Assembly: GCA_029548585.1 (NCBI GenBank)
Contig: JAKPNC010000134.1
Location: 1-15,298, forward strand
DNA from: a bacterium
GTDB lineage: Bacteria; Ratteibacteria; UBA8468; B48-G9; JAFGKM01
Length of the DNA stretch: 15,298 bases
Direction of reading: 5' to 3'
Every line of letters begins with the position of its first letter. The first letter of the stretch is position 1. The position numbers and the translations under genes are program-made. The notes beneath the pieces were generated by a model. The model had not been told where the DNA came from. It was given only the letters and a program-made list of their open reading frames with translations, and did no database searches. This document shows positions 1-7,719 of the stretch, in pieces.

Positions 1-212
1 CGCAGGAATTAGAGACCAACTTTAGATGGAACATCAAAACACAGGACGGCGGAGGATATTTTTCCTTGTCAGATGCCCGGGAAAAGCTGGAGAAATGGCG
101 AGTCGATTATAATTGCAGGCGATTGAAACAAAGCCTTGAAAACATTACACCTAATAAATTTGCAGGGCAGAAGTCTAAACTTGTGGGTGGCGTAGTTTAA
201 GGGGAGCGGTCA
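1..212 (+). mobile_element. IS3-family insertion sequence, right-hand end (partial)
   Basis: The first 212 bases look like the 3' end of an IS3-family element. They hold the C-terminus of its transposase and a short non-coding tail after the stop codon at 198-200. The tail ends in CA at 211-212, as IS3-family right ends usually do, and a different reading (flippase-like protein) begins at base 213. The left end, left inverted repeat and target duplication lie outside the window, so the boundary at 212 is inferred from where flippase similarity starts. Whether the element is complete cannot be judged. Confidence 0.6.
3..200 (+). CDS. IS3-family transposase (OrfB, DDE integrase core), C-terminal fragment
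   Basis: This open frame enters from the left edge and ends at TAA 198-200, giving 65 residues. It carries the typical tail of the IS3-family OrfB integrase domain: FSLSDAREKLEKWR, then DYN, then SLENITPNKFAG. This matches the family pattern in which a 'SL-DAR-KIE-WR-DYN-RPH-SL-TP-EF' block follows the last catalytic Glu. The usual 'RPH' triplet reads RRLK here, and about ten residues just before the FSL block look unlike the family consensus. The copy may therefore be decayed or belong to an unusual subgroup. The catalytic DDE residues lie upstream of the window. It probably has nothing to do with polysaccharide synthesis except as the agent that broke the neighbouring flippase gene. Confidence 0.75.
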   Translation, partial: QELETNFRWNIKTQDGGGYFSLSDAREKLEKWRVDYNCRRLKQSLENITPNKFAGQKSKLVGGVV

Positions 213-584
213 TTAGCCAATAAAGTAATCTCGATTGTATTGGTTCATAGTTTGGGCATTGGTGGAGTTGCGTTGGGCACATTTATAGCGGCTTTAATCA
301 CAGAAAGATGGATGTTTCCCTTGTATATCTGGATACGAACAGATAAAAAGATTACATTCAATGTTGTTCCTGTTTTACGGCATAGTTTTTTTATTCTTTT
401 TCCTTGTTTGATTATTTCTACTTTAGTACACCTTTTTTGGAAAGAGGGCGTAGGTAAACATTTTTTTAATGTAGGTATTGTTATTATTTATCTTATTTTT
501 TTATGGAAAGTTATTACATTAGAACTGTGTAATTTTATTATAGAAATCTTTAAAAAATTAAAACCAAAATTGACAATTAAATAG
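213..584 (+). pseudogene. Wzx-type polysaccharide flippase, 3' remnant truncated by the IS element
   Basis: From base 213 to the TAG at 582-584 the frame encodes about 123 residues that resemble the C-terminal end of MATE/MOP-fold polysaccharide flippases. It begins LANKVISIVLV and continues with GIGGVALGTFIA, a typical late-helix motif of Wzx/RfbX proteins. Three hydrophobic segments are visible: about codons 3-30 (ending near ALITERW), around HSFFILFPCLIISTLVHLF, and VGIVIIYLIFLW. Intact Wzx proteins are about 400-500 residues with 12-14 helices, so roughly three quarters is missing. The frame is continuous with the upstream IS tail and is stopped by the transposase TAA at 198-200. A TTG at 240 could start a 114-residue peptide, but no Shine-Dalgarno sequence supports it. 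The stretch is markedly AT-rich (one 60-base line, 361-420, is about 27% GC by hand count). I infer loss of flippase function by insertion. Confidence 0.7.
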
Positions 585-589
585 GACAA

Positions 590-1696
590 ATGGAAAAAGA
601 ACCTCTTGTAACAGTGGGTGTGCCTACATATAACAGCGAAAGATATATTAAGGAGTGCCTTGATTCCATACTTGGACAGACATATAAGAACCTTGAAATT
701 ATTGTTTCTGACAACGGGTCTACCGACGATACTGAAAAAATTGTTTTGTCTTACAGCGATTCGAAGATAAGATTCAAAAGAAATAGTGAGAATATCTACT
801 GCTACGGCAATTACAACGTTATACTCGGGATGTCTAAAGGTGACCTGATAGCCTTTTATCATTCTGACGATGTCTATCTTCCCGATATGGTTGAAAAAGA
901 AGTGAAATTTCTGAGGGAACACACGCAAGCTGCAGCTGTTTTTACGGAGGCGCATGAAATTGATGAATCAGGAAGGATGACTGCAGAGAAAACTTTTCCG
1001 CGGAAATTCTCAGAAGTTGATATTATTGATTTCAGAAAGGCTTACAACGGCTTTCTTGAATACTGGGATTTTTTGATATGCCCGAGCGGCATGTTTGTGA
1101 AAGATATATTTACTCAGGTGGGATATTTTAAGGAAGAGAGGTTTTTTTTGAAGACTCAGGACAGTATGTGGCTGGAATTGTTAAATAAACATGGAATGAA
1201 AAAAGACATGATATTTACGGCAAATGACCTGGATATGTGGCTGCGTATCATGCAAAAACGTCCTGTGGGGATTATCCATAAAAAACTGATGAATTACCGG
1301 GTTCATTCCGGACAGGGGTCCCAGGAATATGGAACCAACAGCTCTAATTTTTTTATCGTTATGGATTATTATGCGGGTTACGCAGAAAAGGAAGATATTA
1401 TTTCCGGAATCTCATGGCGAAAATATGAAATTCTGAAATCTGTGGAGGAATTTGCCTCGGGGCAAAGAGCATTAATTAAAAGGAATTTTAAAGATGCAGG
1501 AAAATATTACATTTCATTCCTGAAATCCAAACATTTTATCAGAATGTGTCTTTCACGTGAAAACCCGGCAAGGATTATATGGGCTTGTGCGGCGGTATGT
1601 GCGATTCCATTGAAGTGCGGTCCTTTTATGCGTGCGATACTCGTATTATTAAGCGCAAAGAAAGCCGAAAAGAAAAACGAACGTACTTTTTTTTAA
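590..1696 (+). CDS. GT2 family glycosyltransferase
   Basis: This 368-residue cytoplasmic GT-A fold glycosyltransferase should transfer a sugar from a nucleotide donor to a lipid-linked oligosaccharide. The N-terminal domain (about residues 5-120) opens with the GT2 signature VTVGVPTYNSERYI. It then has the nucleotide-binding acidic motif DNGSTDDT (41-48) and the metal-binding DXD-type motif HSDDVY (91-96). A later NDLDMWLRI block (about 212-220) matches the conserved acceptor-side acidic motif of this subgroup. About 25 residues before it (186-211) look like extra sequence compared with what I remember of the family. The C-terminal 40 residues include a hydrophobic, possibly membrane-associated segment (about 329-357) and end in a lysine-rich tail. 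It starts 5 bp after the flippase remnant with a modest AGGA upstream. Donor and linkage cannot be read from sequence. Confidence 0.9.
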   Translation: MEKEPLVTVGVPTYNSERYIKECLDSILGQTYKNLEIIVSDNGSTDDTEKIVLSYSDSKIRFKRNSENIYCYGNYNVILGMSKGDLIAFYHSDDVYLPDMVEKEVKFLREHTQAAAVFTEAHEIDESGRMTAEKTFPRKFSEVDIIDFRKAYNGFLEYWDFLICPSGMFVKDIFTQVGYFKEERFFLKTQDSMWLELLNKHGMKKDMIFTANDLDMWLRIMQKRPVGIIHKKLMNYRVHSGQGSQEYGTNSSNFFIVMDYYAGYAEKEDIISGISWRKYEILKSVEEFASGQRALIKRNFKDAGKYYISFLKSKHFIRMCLSRENPARIIWACAAVCAIPLKCGPFMRAILVLLSAKKAEKKNERTFF

Positions 1697-1697
1697 A

Positions 1698-2819
1698 ATG
1701 AAAATAGTAATTGATGCGGCGTATGGTAAGAAAGAGCCAGCCGGGCTGGAATTATGGGGACAGGAATTTTTAAGGTCCCTTGGTAATTTTGACAAGTCAA
1801 ACGAGTATATAATTTATGGTTACTTCTGGAGGAATTATCAGGAGAGGAAAAAACTCGTTTATATGCCCCGGGAAAAGAATTTTTCTCTTTATGTAAGCAG
1901 AATACCCAGGCAGGTTGCAGATTTTCTTGAGTCAAGAAATATTGGGATAGTGAACAAGCTTCTTCCTGCCGGAGATATAGATATTTTCCACGGCATGGGA
2001 TTTTTCCTGCCCAAATTAAAGAGAATAAAGGGTATTATCACCGTTCACGGGCTGGATTTTAAAGAGTTGAAGGCAACCTGGTACAAGGATGAATGGTATA
2101 AGCATTTTCCTCTCTATTTAAAGAGAGCAGACAAGATAATCGCTGTATCGGGTTATGTTAAAAAAAATCTTGTGGATTTTTATGGTATTCCGGAGGAAAA
2201 GATAACGGTCATTTACCACGGGATAAGAAATAATTTTTATTACTTTGGGAACGTTATAAAAAAGGATAAATCTGGAAGTGAAAAACCTTACATTGTTTGT
2301 GTGGCCACTTCGGTTGAAAGAAAAAATATTTTAAGGATAATAAATGCTTTCAATTCCATTAAAGACAAGCATAAAGATGTAAATCTCTTACTTGTAGGAG
2401 ATAAGGAGATGCTTTTCCGCTCTTTAAAAGGGAGGGTGGCAGAGCTTAATCTTGATGACCGTGTCATTTTTCCCGGGTATCTTGGAGATGACAGGCTTTC
2501 CGCGGTTTATAACAATGCAGAATGTCTTGTTTTCCCTTCTCTTTATGAGGGACTCGGGCTGCCTGTTATAGAAGCTATGGCTTGCGGATGCCCTGTCATA
2601 ACGTCTAATATTACCGCCATGCCCGAGATAGCAGGGGGTGCAGGATTGCTCGTTGATCCTTTTAGCGAAGAATCGATAAGAGATGCCATGGATAATATCT
2701 TGTCAGATGAAGCTTTTCGTCTGGAAATGAGAAAGAAAGGACTTGAGAGAGCAAAATATTTTAGTTGGGAAAAAGCAATAAAGGATACGATTGAATTATA
2801 TGAAAAATTATTAACTTAA
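1698..2819 (+). CDS. GT4 family glycosyltransferase (mannosyltransferase-like)
   Basis: This 373-residue GT-B fold retaining glycosyltransferase has two Rossmann-like domains. The N-terminal acceptor domain carries DIFHGMGFFLP (about 95-105) and TVHGLD (115-120). The C-terminal donor domain (from about 197) has VGD (233-235), the R-V-I-F-PGYL strand (255-262) and the GT4 E-x7-E motif, with Glu284 and Glu292 in SLYEGLGLPVIEAMACG. Length is normal for the family. The overall pattern resembles WbaZ/MtfB-type mannosyltransferases of O-antigen loci, but donor specificity is a guess. The start codon lies one base after the stop of the preceding GT2. No Shine-Dalgarno sequence is visible (the upstream run is T8 then AAA), so translation probably depends on reinitiation. 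Like its upstream neighbour it is AT-rich compared with the rest of the window. Confidence 0.9.
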   Translation: MKIVIDAAYGKKEPAGLELWGQEFLRSLGNFDKSNEYIIYGYFWRNYQERKKLVYMPREKNFSLYVSRIPRQVADFLESRNIGIVNKLLPAGDIDIFHGMGFFLPKLKRIKGIITVHGLDFKELKATWYKDEWYKHFPLYLKRADKIIAVSGYVKKNLVDFYGIPEEKITVIYHGIRNNFYYFGNVIKKDKSGSEKPYIVCVATSVERKNILRIINAFNSIKDKHKDVNLLLVGDKEMLFRSLKGRVAELNLDDRVIFPGYLGDDRLSAVYNNAECLVFPSLYEGLGLPVIEAMACGCPVITSNITAMPEIAGGAGLLVDPFSEESIRDAMDNILSDEAFRLEMRKKGLERAKYFSWEKAIKDTIELYEKLLT

Positions 2820-3938
2820 ATGAAAACTGTAAAGATATGTTTTGTAATAGGAACGCTTGAAGTCGGAGGGGCCGAGAAACAACTGTTTTTGTTGATTAAG
2901 AATCTCGACAGAAAAAAATTCTTTCCCGTACTTATAGCTTTGCGCGACGGGAGGATGAGGGAAGATTTTGAAAAGGTTGCCGGGATTCATGTTGCTGGAA
3001 AAAGATGGAAGCTTGATATCCTTTTCCTCATAAAACTTGCAAGAATATTAAGAAGGGAGAAGCCTGATATACTGCATACGTTCATGTTCACATCAAACCT
3101 GTGGGGTAGGTTGGCCGGACTGCTTTGCAGGGTGCCCGTTATGGTTGCATCTGAAAGGAGCATGGACCTGTGGAAGAGCTCTCTTCATCTTCTCCCTGAC
3201 AGGATCCTTGCAAGGTTCACCAGGAAAATAGTATGCAATTCAAGGGAAGTTGAGAGGAGATACCAAAGCCTTTTGGGGAAAAATTACCGGAGGCTGTGTG
3301 TCATATATAATGGTATCGACGCTGACCTGTACGCAGGCATAGACAACCGTCAAGGATTGATGGAATCCTTCGGTATCTGCCCCGGGAATCCTGTTATTAT
3401 CACTGGCGGCAGGCTTTGCTCTGAGAAAGGCCTTAAATATTTTCTCAGGGCCGCGGCCATTGTTGCAGGGATTTACCGGGAAGCAAGGTTCCTGGTAGTG
3501 GGGGACGGAGACGAGAAAAAAAATCTACTGGATGAGATGAAGAACCTGGGGCTTGAAAAAAAAGTTGTTTTTACAGGGTACAGGAGGGACCTGCCCGAGC
3601 TTCTCAAGCTTTCCGATATCGTAGTGTTGTCATCTCTCTGGGAGGGAATGCCCAACCTTCTGATAGAGGGCATGGCTCTTAGAAAACCGGTGATAGGAAC
3701 TGCCGTAGGCGGTACGGTGGAAATAGTGAAAGACGGGGAAACGGGCTATCTGGTTCCATCAAAAAACCATGAGATGCTTGCAGGCGCCATGCTTTGCCTT
3801 CTGAATGATGAAGGATTAAGGAGAAAAATGGGGGAGAGGGGATATGAATTCGTGAAGAATAACCTTTCTCTCGGGAAGATGGTCAGGAAGTACGAGGAAT
3901 TATACGGGGATCTGATAGTTGCAGGCAGCAATGATTGA
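2820..3938 (+). CDS. GT4 family glycosyltransferase
   Basis: This 372-residue GT-B glycosyltransferase is of the GT4 family. It opens with a first beta strand and glycine-rich loop ICFVIGTLEVGGAEKQ (about 6-21), where GGAE is typical of GT4 enzymes that act on polysaccharide repeat units. A middle segment LCVIYNGID (159-167) leads into the donor domain, followed by GGRLCSEKGL (196-205), VVGDGDEK (226-233) and the E-x7-E motif, with Glu275 and Glu283 in SSLWEGMPNLLIEGMA. The likely role is addition of one sugar to the lipid-linked repeat unit at the cytoplasmic face. ATG directly abuts the TAA of the preceding gene, and no ribosome-binding site is evident, suggesting coupled translation. GC content rises within this gene. 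Donor sugar unknown. Confidence 0.92.
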   Translation: MKTVKICFVIGTLEVGGAEKQLFLLIKNLDRKKFFPVLIALRDGRMREDFEKVAGIHVAGKRWKLDILFLIKLARILRREKPDILHTFMFTSNLWGRLAGLLCRVPVMVASERSMDLWKSSLHLLPDRILARFTRKIVCNSREVERRYQSLLGKNYRRLCVIYNGIDADLYAGIDNRQGLMESFGICPGNPVIITGGRLCSEKGLKYFLRAAAIVAGIYREARFLVVGDGDEKKNLLDEMKNLGLEKKVVFTGYRRDLPELLKLSDIVVLSSLWEGMPNLLIEGMALRKPVIGTAVGGTVEIVKDGETGYLVPSKNHEMLAGAMLCLLNDEGLRRKMGERGYEFVKNNLSLGKMVRKYEELYGDLIVAGSND

Positions 3939-3968
3939 AAACGAACCAATGAAGAAGAGGGAAAAGAT

Positions 3969-5870
3969 ATGTGCGGCATTTGCGGAATAATTGACCGAAA
4001 GGGTGTAGACCAGGGGCTCCTGAGAAGGATGGCGGATACAATGCGCCACAGGGGGCCTGATGAGGAAGGATATGCCTTCATGGAGACCGCCGGACTTGGC
4101 CACAGGAGGCTGAAGATCATTGACCTGGAGACTGGCGGCCAGCCCATGTCGAACGAAGATAAGAGCCTCTTCCTGGTATGTAACGGGGAGATTTACAATT
4201 TCATTCAGCTCAGGGAAGAACTTGAGAAGAGGGGGCACAGGTTTACCAGCAGGTCTGACAACGAGGTCATCCTCCACCTTTACGAGGAAAAAGGCGAGAG
4301 AGTCCTTGACTCACTAAGGGGCATGTACGCCTTTGCAATCTGGGATGAGGCTAACAAGGAGTTATTCCTGGCAAGGGACAGGATAGGGAAAAAACCTCTC
4401 GTTTATTCTCTTCTCCCCGGGGGCATTATTTTTGCCTCGGAACTGAAAGCTCTTCTTTTGCATCCCTCAATCCGAAAAGAGATAGATACCAGGGCCCTCG
4501 ATCTGTTCATTACCTACCAGGCCGTTCCCTCGCCCCTTACCATATTCAGGAATATCAGGAAACTCCCCCCTGCCCATTGGCTCAGGTGGAAGAATGGCGA
4601 AACCTCATCCGGCAGATACTGGGACGTGGATTTCGCAAAAAAAGCATCCCCGGGAAAGATTGAGGAATACTCAGAATTGGTGTGGGAAAGTCTTACCGAG
4701 GCGACCAGGTTGCGCATGGTTTCAGACGTTCCCCTCGGGGCGTTCCTTTCGGGGGGGATAGATTCTTCAACTATCGTCGGTATCATGAGCGGTCTTTCAA
4801 AGGGCAGGGTAAAGACATTTTCAGTGGGATTTGACGAGGAAAGCTACAGCGAACTCAAGTATGCCGCCATAGCTGCAAAAAGGTTCAGCACGGAGCATCA
4901 TGAATTTACGGTCAAGCCGGATGTCATGGAGATACTGCCGAAACTTGTATGGCACTACAGCGAACCTTTTGGAGATTCATCCATGGTCCCGAGTTATTAC
5001 GTCGCGCGGGAAACCAAAAAGCATGTTACAGTGGCGCTAAACGGGGACGGCGGTGACGAGAGCCTTGCTGGATATACGAGATACTGGCAGATGCTCCTTC
5101 TCGAAAGGATATCCAATACCTTGAGGAGGCTTCCCCTTGCCGTCCGCAGGAAAATGATGTCGATATTGCTTGCCGGGTACGGGAAACATCCGACGAATAC
5201 TTTCTTCCGGGTATGGAAATGGCTTGATGAGACTGAAAAACACGGATACGAATATGCATATGGAAGGAGACTTTCATCTTTTTCTGTCGGAATAAAGGAC
5301 GATTTATATTCAGGCTTGATGAAGGATAGCGTCGGCATGTTTGACGGTTCTGACCCTCTCGGCAAAGCCTGGAAGGATGCAGGCGATGTATCCCTTCTCG
5401 AAAAAATGCTGTATTCAGATATGCATCTCTATCTTCCGGAGGTTCTGACCGTAAAGATGGATATTGCCACCATGTCTAATTCCCTTGAAGCAAGGAGCCC
5501 TTTTCTCGATCACAAATTTATTGAAACGGCTGCATCATTGCCCCCGTCCTTTAAATTCAGGGGTTTCACGTCCAAGTATATACTCAAAAGAAGACTGAAA
5601 GGTTTTCTTCCTGACCCGTTGATCAGGAGAAAGAAGATGGGTTTCGGCATGCCCCTGGGAGAATGGTTTGCCGGGGATTTGAAGGGATACCTTGCCGAGC
5701 ATCTCGTCTCCGAAAGATTCAGCCGCAGGGAATATTTCAACCCGAAGGTAGTCCGGAAGATGGTAGAAGAGCATATTTCCGGAAAAGCTGTCCATACGGC
5801 TCGCCTCTGGAACCTTCTCGTTTTTGAAATATGGTACAGGATATTCATGGAAGGGGAGGGTTTTGAATGA
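3969..5870 (+). CDS. asnB: Asparagine synthase (glutamine-hydrolysing) / AsnB-type amidotransferase
   Basis: This 633-residue protein has an N-terminal class II glutamine amidotransferase domain and a C-terminal ATP-dependent synthetase domain. Cys2 (MCGICG) is the glutamine-attacking nucleophile, which fixes the start; an AGAGGG ribosome-binding site sits at 3956-3961. Other glutaminase motifs are RHRGPDEEG (27-34 region) and NGEIYN (72-77). The synthetase domain has the PP-loop SGGIDSS (261-267) and GDGGDE (359-364). All expected catalytic motifs look intact. Length fits the 610-640 residue AsnB type seen in many exopolysaccharide and exosortase loci rather than the shorter E. coli AsnB. 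It could make asparagine, but its position between glycosyltransferases and a deacetylase suggests it may amidate a sugar carboxylate, as proposed for WbpS-type O-antigen enzymes (inference). It overlaps the next gene by 4 bp. Confidence 0.93.
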   Translation: MCGICGIIDRKGVDQGLLRRMADTMRHRGPDEEGYAFMETAGLGHRRLKIIDLETGGQPMSNEDKSLFLVCNGEIYNFIQLREELEKRGHRFTSRSDNEVILHLYEEKGERVLDSLRGMYAFAIWDEANKELFLARDRIGKKPLVYSLLPGGIIFASELKALLLHPSIRKEIDTRALDLFITYQAVPSPLTIFRNIRKLPPAHWLRWKNGETSSGRYWDVDFAKKASPGKIEEYSELVWESLTEATRLRMVSDVPLGAFLSGGIDSSTIVGIMSGLSKGRVKTFSVGFDEESYSELKYAAIAAKRFSTEHHEFTVKPDVMEILPKLVWHYSEPFGDSSMVPSYYVARETKKHVTVALNGDGGDESLAGYTRYWQMLLLERISNTLRRLPLAVRRKMMSILLAGYGKHPTNTFFRVWKWLDETEKHGYEYAYGRRLSSFSVGIKDDLYSGLMKDSVGMFDGSDPLGKAWKDAGDVSLLEKMLYSDMHLYLPEVLTVKMDIATMSNSLEARSPFLDHKFIETAASLPPSFKFRGFTSKYILKRRLKGFLPDPLIRRKKMGFGMPLGEWFAGDLKGYLAEHLVSERFSRREYFNPKVVRKMVEEHISGKAVHTARLWNLLVFEIWYRIFMEGEGFE

Positions 5871-6568
5871 TACTGGCATATCACAGGGTAAATCCCTGGT
5901 ACGATAAGGACGCCCTGACAGTTTCGCCCGGTGTCTTCAAAAGACAGATGGAGTACATGCTGGGGAAAGGGTTTATTTCCGATACCTTGGAAAAAGTTTT
6001 CAGAGATAACAGGATATTTCATGAAAGATACAGGTTTTGCATAACATTTGATGACGGTTTTGCGGATAATCTCTGGTATGCCCTGCCTCTTCTTGAAACC
6101 ATGGGTATCAAGCCGCTCATCTTCCTGACGGCGGGACTTATAGGTACTGAAAAAACCCTTCCAAGGTACGGGGATCCAGGCAGGGACCGTTTTTTAAACT
6201 GGAATGAGGTCGTGGAAATGCTTGGCAGGGGAGCAGAATTTGGGTCGCATGCACTGACTCATTCCCGCCTTACTGATATGAACGAAGAGAAGTTAAGAAA
6301 TGAAATAGAGGATCCAAAAAAAATAATTGAAGACAAGACAGGAAAAAGAGTGGATTTTTTCTGTTACCCTTTCGGGGATTTCGATGAAAGGATTATCGGT
6401 GCGGTCCGGAAAGCCGGGTACATCGGTGCGGTTGTAACTCCGGGAAAAAAGGATATTGAATTGACAAGGTATACCGTTCACAGGACGGGCATTTACGGAC
6501 ACAACGGATTGCTTATATTCAGGGTGAAAATATGGAGAGGCAACAAAAAGATAGAAAAATTTTACTGA
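5867..6568 (+). CDS. NodB-domain polysaccharide deacetylase family protein
   Basis: This 233-residue carbohydrate esterase family 4 protein should remove N- or O-acetyl (or formyl) groups from a sugar or lipid-linked glycan. The N-terminus has the AYHRV motif (4-8) common in PgaB/IcaB-like deacetylases. The NodB core shows TFDDGF (60-65) with the catalytic-base and metal Asp pair 62/63, the metal-binding HxxxH in SHALTH (His128, His132), and YPFG (167-170). No signal peptide or membrane segment is seen, so it probably acts on the cytoplasmic side, as ArnD is thought to. The start overlaps the asnB stop in ATGA, with a strong GGGGAGGG at 5853-5860, so the two are translationally coupled. The 3' end overlaps the next gene by 37 bp. 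Substrate unknown. Confidence 0.9.
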   Translation: MILAYHRVNPWYDKDALTVSPGVFKRQMEYMLGKGFISDTLEKVFRDNRIFHERYRFCITFDDGFADNLWYALPLLETMGIKPLIFLTAGLIGTEKTLPRYGDPGRDRFLNWNEVVEMLGRGAEFGSHALTHSRLTDMNEEKLRNEIEDPKKIIEDKTGKRVDFFCYPFGDFDERIIGAVRKAGYIGAVVTPGKKDIELTRYTVHRTGIYGHNGLLIFRVKIWRGNKKIEKFY

Positions 6569-7719
6569 AGCTTTTTGTTCTGGCTGCACTGGTAAGGTTC
6601 ATTTTTATTCTTACCCTGCAGAACAGGTTTTATTTCCCGGACGAGGGAGAATATTTCAGGATGATTGATAACTTTCTTTCAGGCAGGGGGCTTATTCCAG
6701 GAGAACATATAAAAGGTTTCCGTCCCCCTCTCTATCCCCTTGTTTCGAGCCTGTTCTATTATCTGAAACTCAACCTTGCCGGAATCCGGATTTTCCAGGT
6801 GGTTCTATCAGCTCTGACGGTTCCGCTGATTTATCTTATCGGGAAAAGGGTTTTTTCATTAAAGACAGGATTGATAGCGGCTGTTATTTCGGTTTTTTAC
6901 CCTTTCTTCATATTTTACAACGGGTTTCTCCTGACTGAAACTCTTTTTGTATTCCTGGTGGTTTTGAGCTTCTGGATGCTTGTCAATCTCGGGGGTTCTT
7001 GGAAATACCCGGTAAGAGCAGGAATTATCCTGGGACTTGCAGGTTTATGCAGGCCTACCATTCAGGCTTTTCTTCCTTTTATCGTTCTGCTTATGGCGGG
7101 TTTCAGGGAATCCTTTCAGATTAAAATCAAAAAAATATTTCTAATGCTTTTCTTTGTTGCCGTTACCATGAGCCCGTGGATAGCGAGGAATTATGTTGTA
7201 TTCAACAAGTTCATTCCCGGTACCACAATGGGAGGTTATGTTTTCTGGGAAGGCAACAATCCCATGTCTGCCGGAGGTCCCTGCCATTATTTTCCTGAAA
7301 ACATAATGCAGGTTGAAGAAATAGAAAGGGACAAGGTATTTTATAATATGACGATAGAGGCGATAAAAGAAAACCCTCAGAGATTTGCCTGGCTTCTTAA
7401 GAATAAATTCAAAAGGTTCTGGAATGTAGTGCCAAACGCTTCGGAATTTACCAAACCCTTATACAGAATCGTAAGCGTTTTGAGCTTCGGTATAATGATG
7501 CCGTTTTTTCTCCTTGGTTTTTTCCTTGCTTTGAAAAACAAAAAGGCGCAGTTTATGCATCTGTTCATACTCTTTTTCACCGTTTTCCATATGGTGTTTC
7601 TTGCCTCCATAAGGTACAGGATCGCCATAGAGCCGTTCTACATCATGTTTGCCGCATATGGCTTCCTGTGGCTTGCCGGCAGGATTTCCAGTATAATGAG
7701 ACCGTGCAAAAATGTCTAA
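6532..7719 (+). CDS. GT-C membrane glycosyltransferase (ArnT/GT39/GT83-like)
   Basis: This 395-residue integral membrane protein has the look of polyprenyl-phosphate-sugar-dependent glycosyltransferases. After a short basic N-terminus comes a first helix (about 11-28). Then follows a periplasmic loop with the conserved acidic pair in FPDEGEYF (Asp37, Glu38) and RPPLYP (64-69), the usual positions of the catalytic Asp/Glu and the HPPL/RPPL motif. LLTETLF (133-139) is also typical, and many hydrophobic segments follow to about residue 385. Length is short compared with ArnT (about 550), consistent with a minimal GT-C core without a large periplasmic domain. The start codon lies inside the deacetylase gene; AGGG at 6521-6524 supports it, and the next Met is 43 codons further in, past the first helix and acidic motif. 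It directly precedes a DPM-like GT2 that may make its lipid-linked donor. Confidence 0.85.
   Translation: MERQQKDRKILLKLFVLAALVRFIFILTLQNRFYFPDEGEYFRMIDNFLSGRGLIPGEHIKGFRPPLYPLVSSLFYYLKLNLAGIRIFQVVLSALTVPLIYLIGKRVFSLKTGLIAAVISVFYPFFIFYNGFLLTETLFVFLVVLSFWMLVNLGGSWKYPVRAGIILGLAGLCRPTIQAFLPFIVLLMAGFRESFQIKIKKIFLMLFFVAVTMSPWIARNYVVFNKFIPGTTMGGYVFWEGNNPMSAGGPCHYFPENIMQVEEIERDKVFYNMTIEAIKENPQRFAWLLKNKFKRFWNVVPNASEFTKPLYRIVSVLSFGIMMPFFLLGFFLALKNKKAQFMHLFILFFTVFHMVFLASIRYRIAIEPFYIMFAAYGFLWLAGRISSIMRPCKNV

Noticed and set aside
240..584. Possible stand-alone small membrane protein starting at TTG 240
   Set aside because: The same frame carries flippase-like sequence upstream to 213 and there is no ribosome-binding site at 240, so a truncated flippase explains it better.
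3500..3570. Runs of eight A (near 2160, 3516 and 3555) as phase-variation sites
   Set aside because: They encode ordinary Lys-rich stretches (AAA codons) in AT-rich DNA and occur at chance-like frequency, so I did not treat them as switches.
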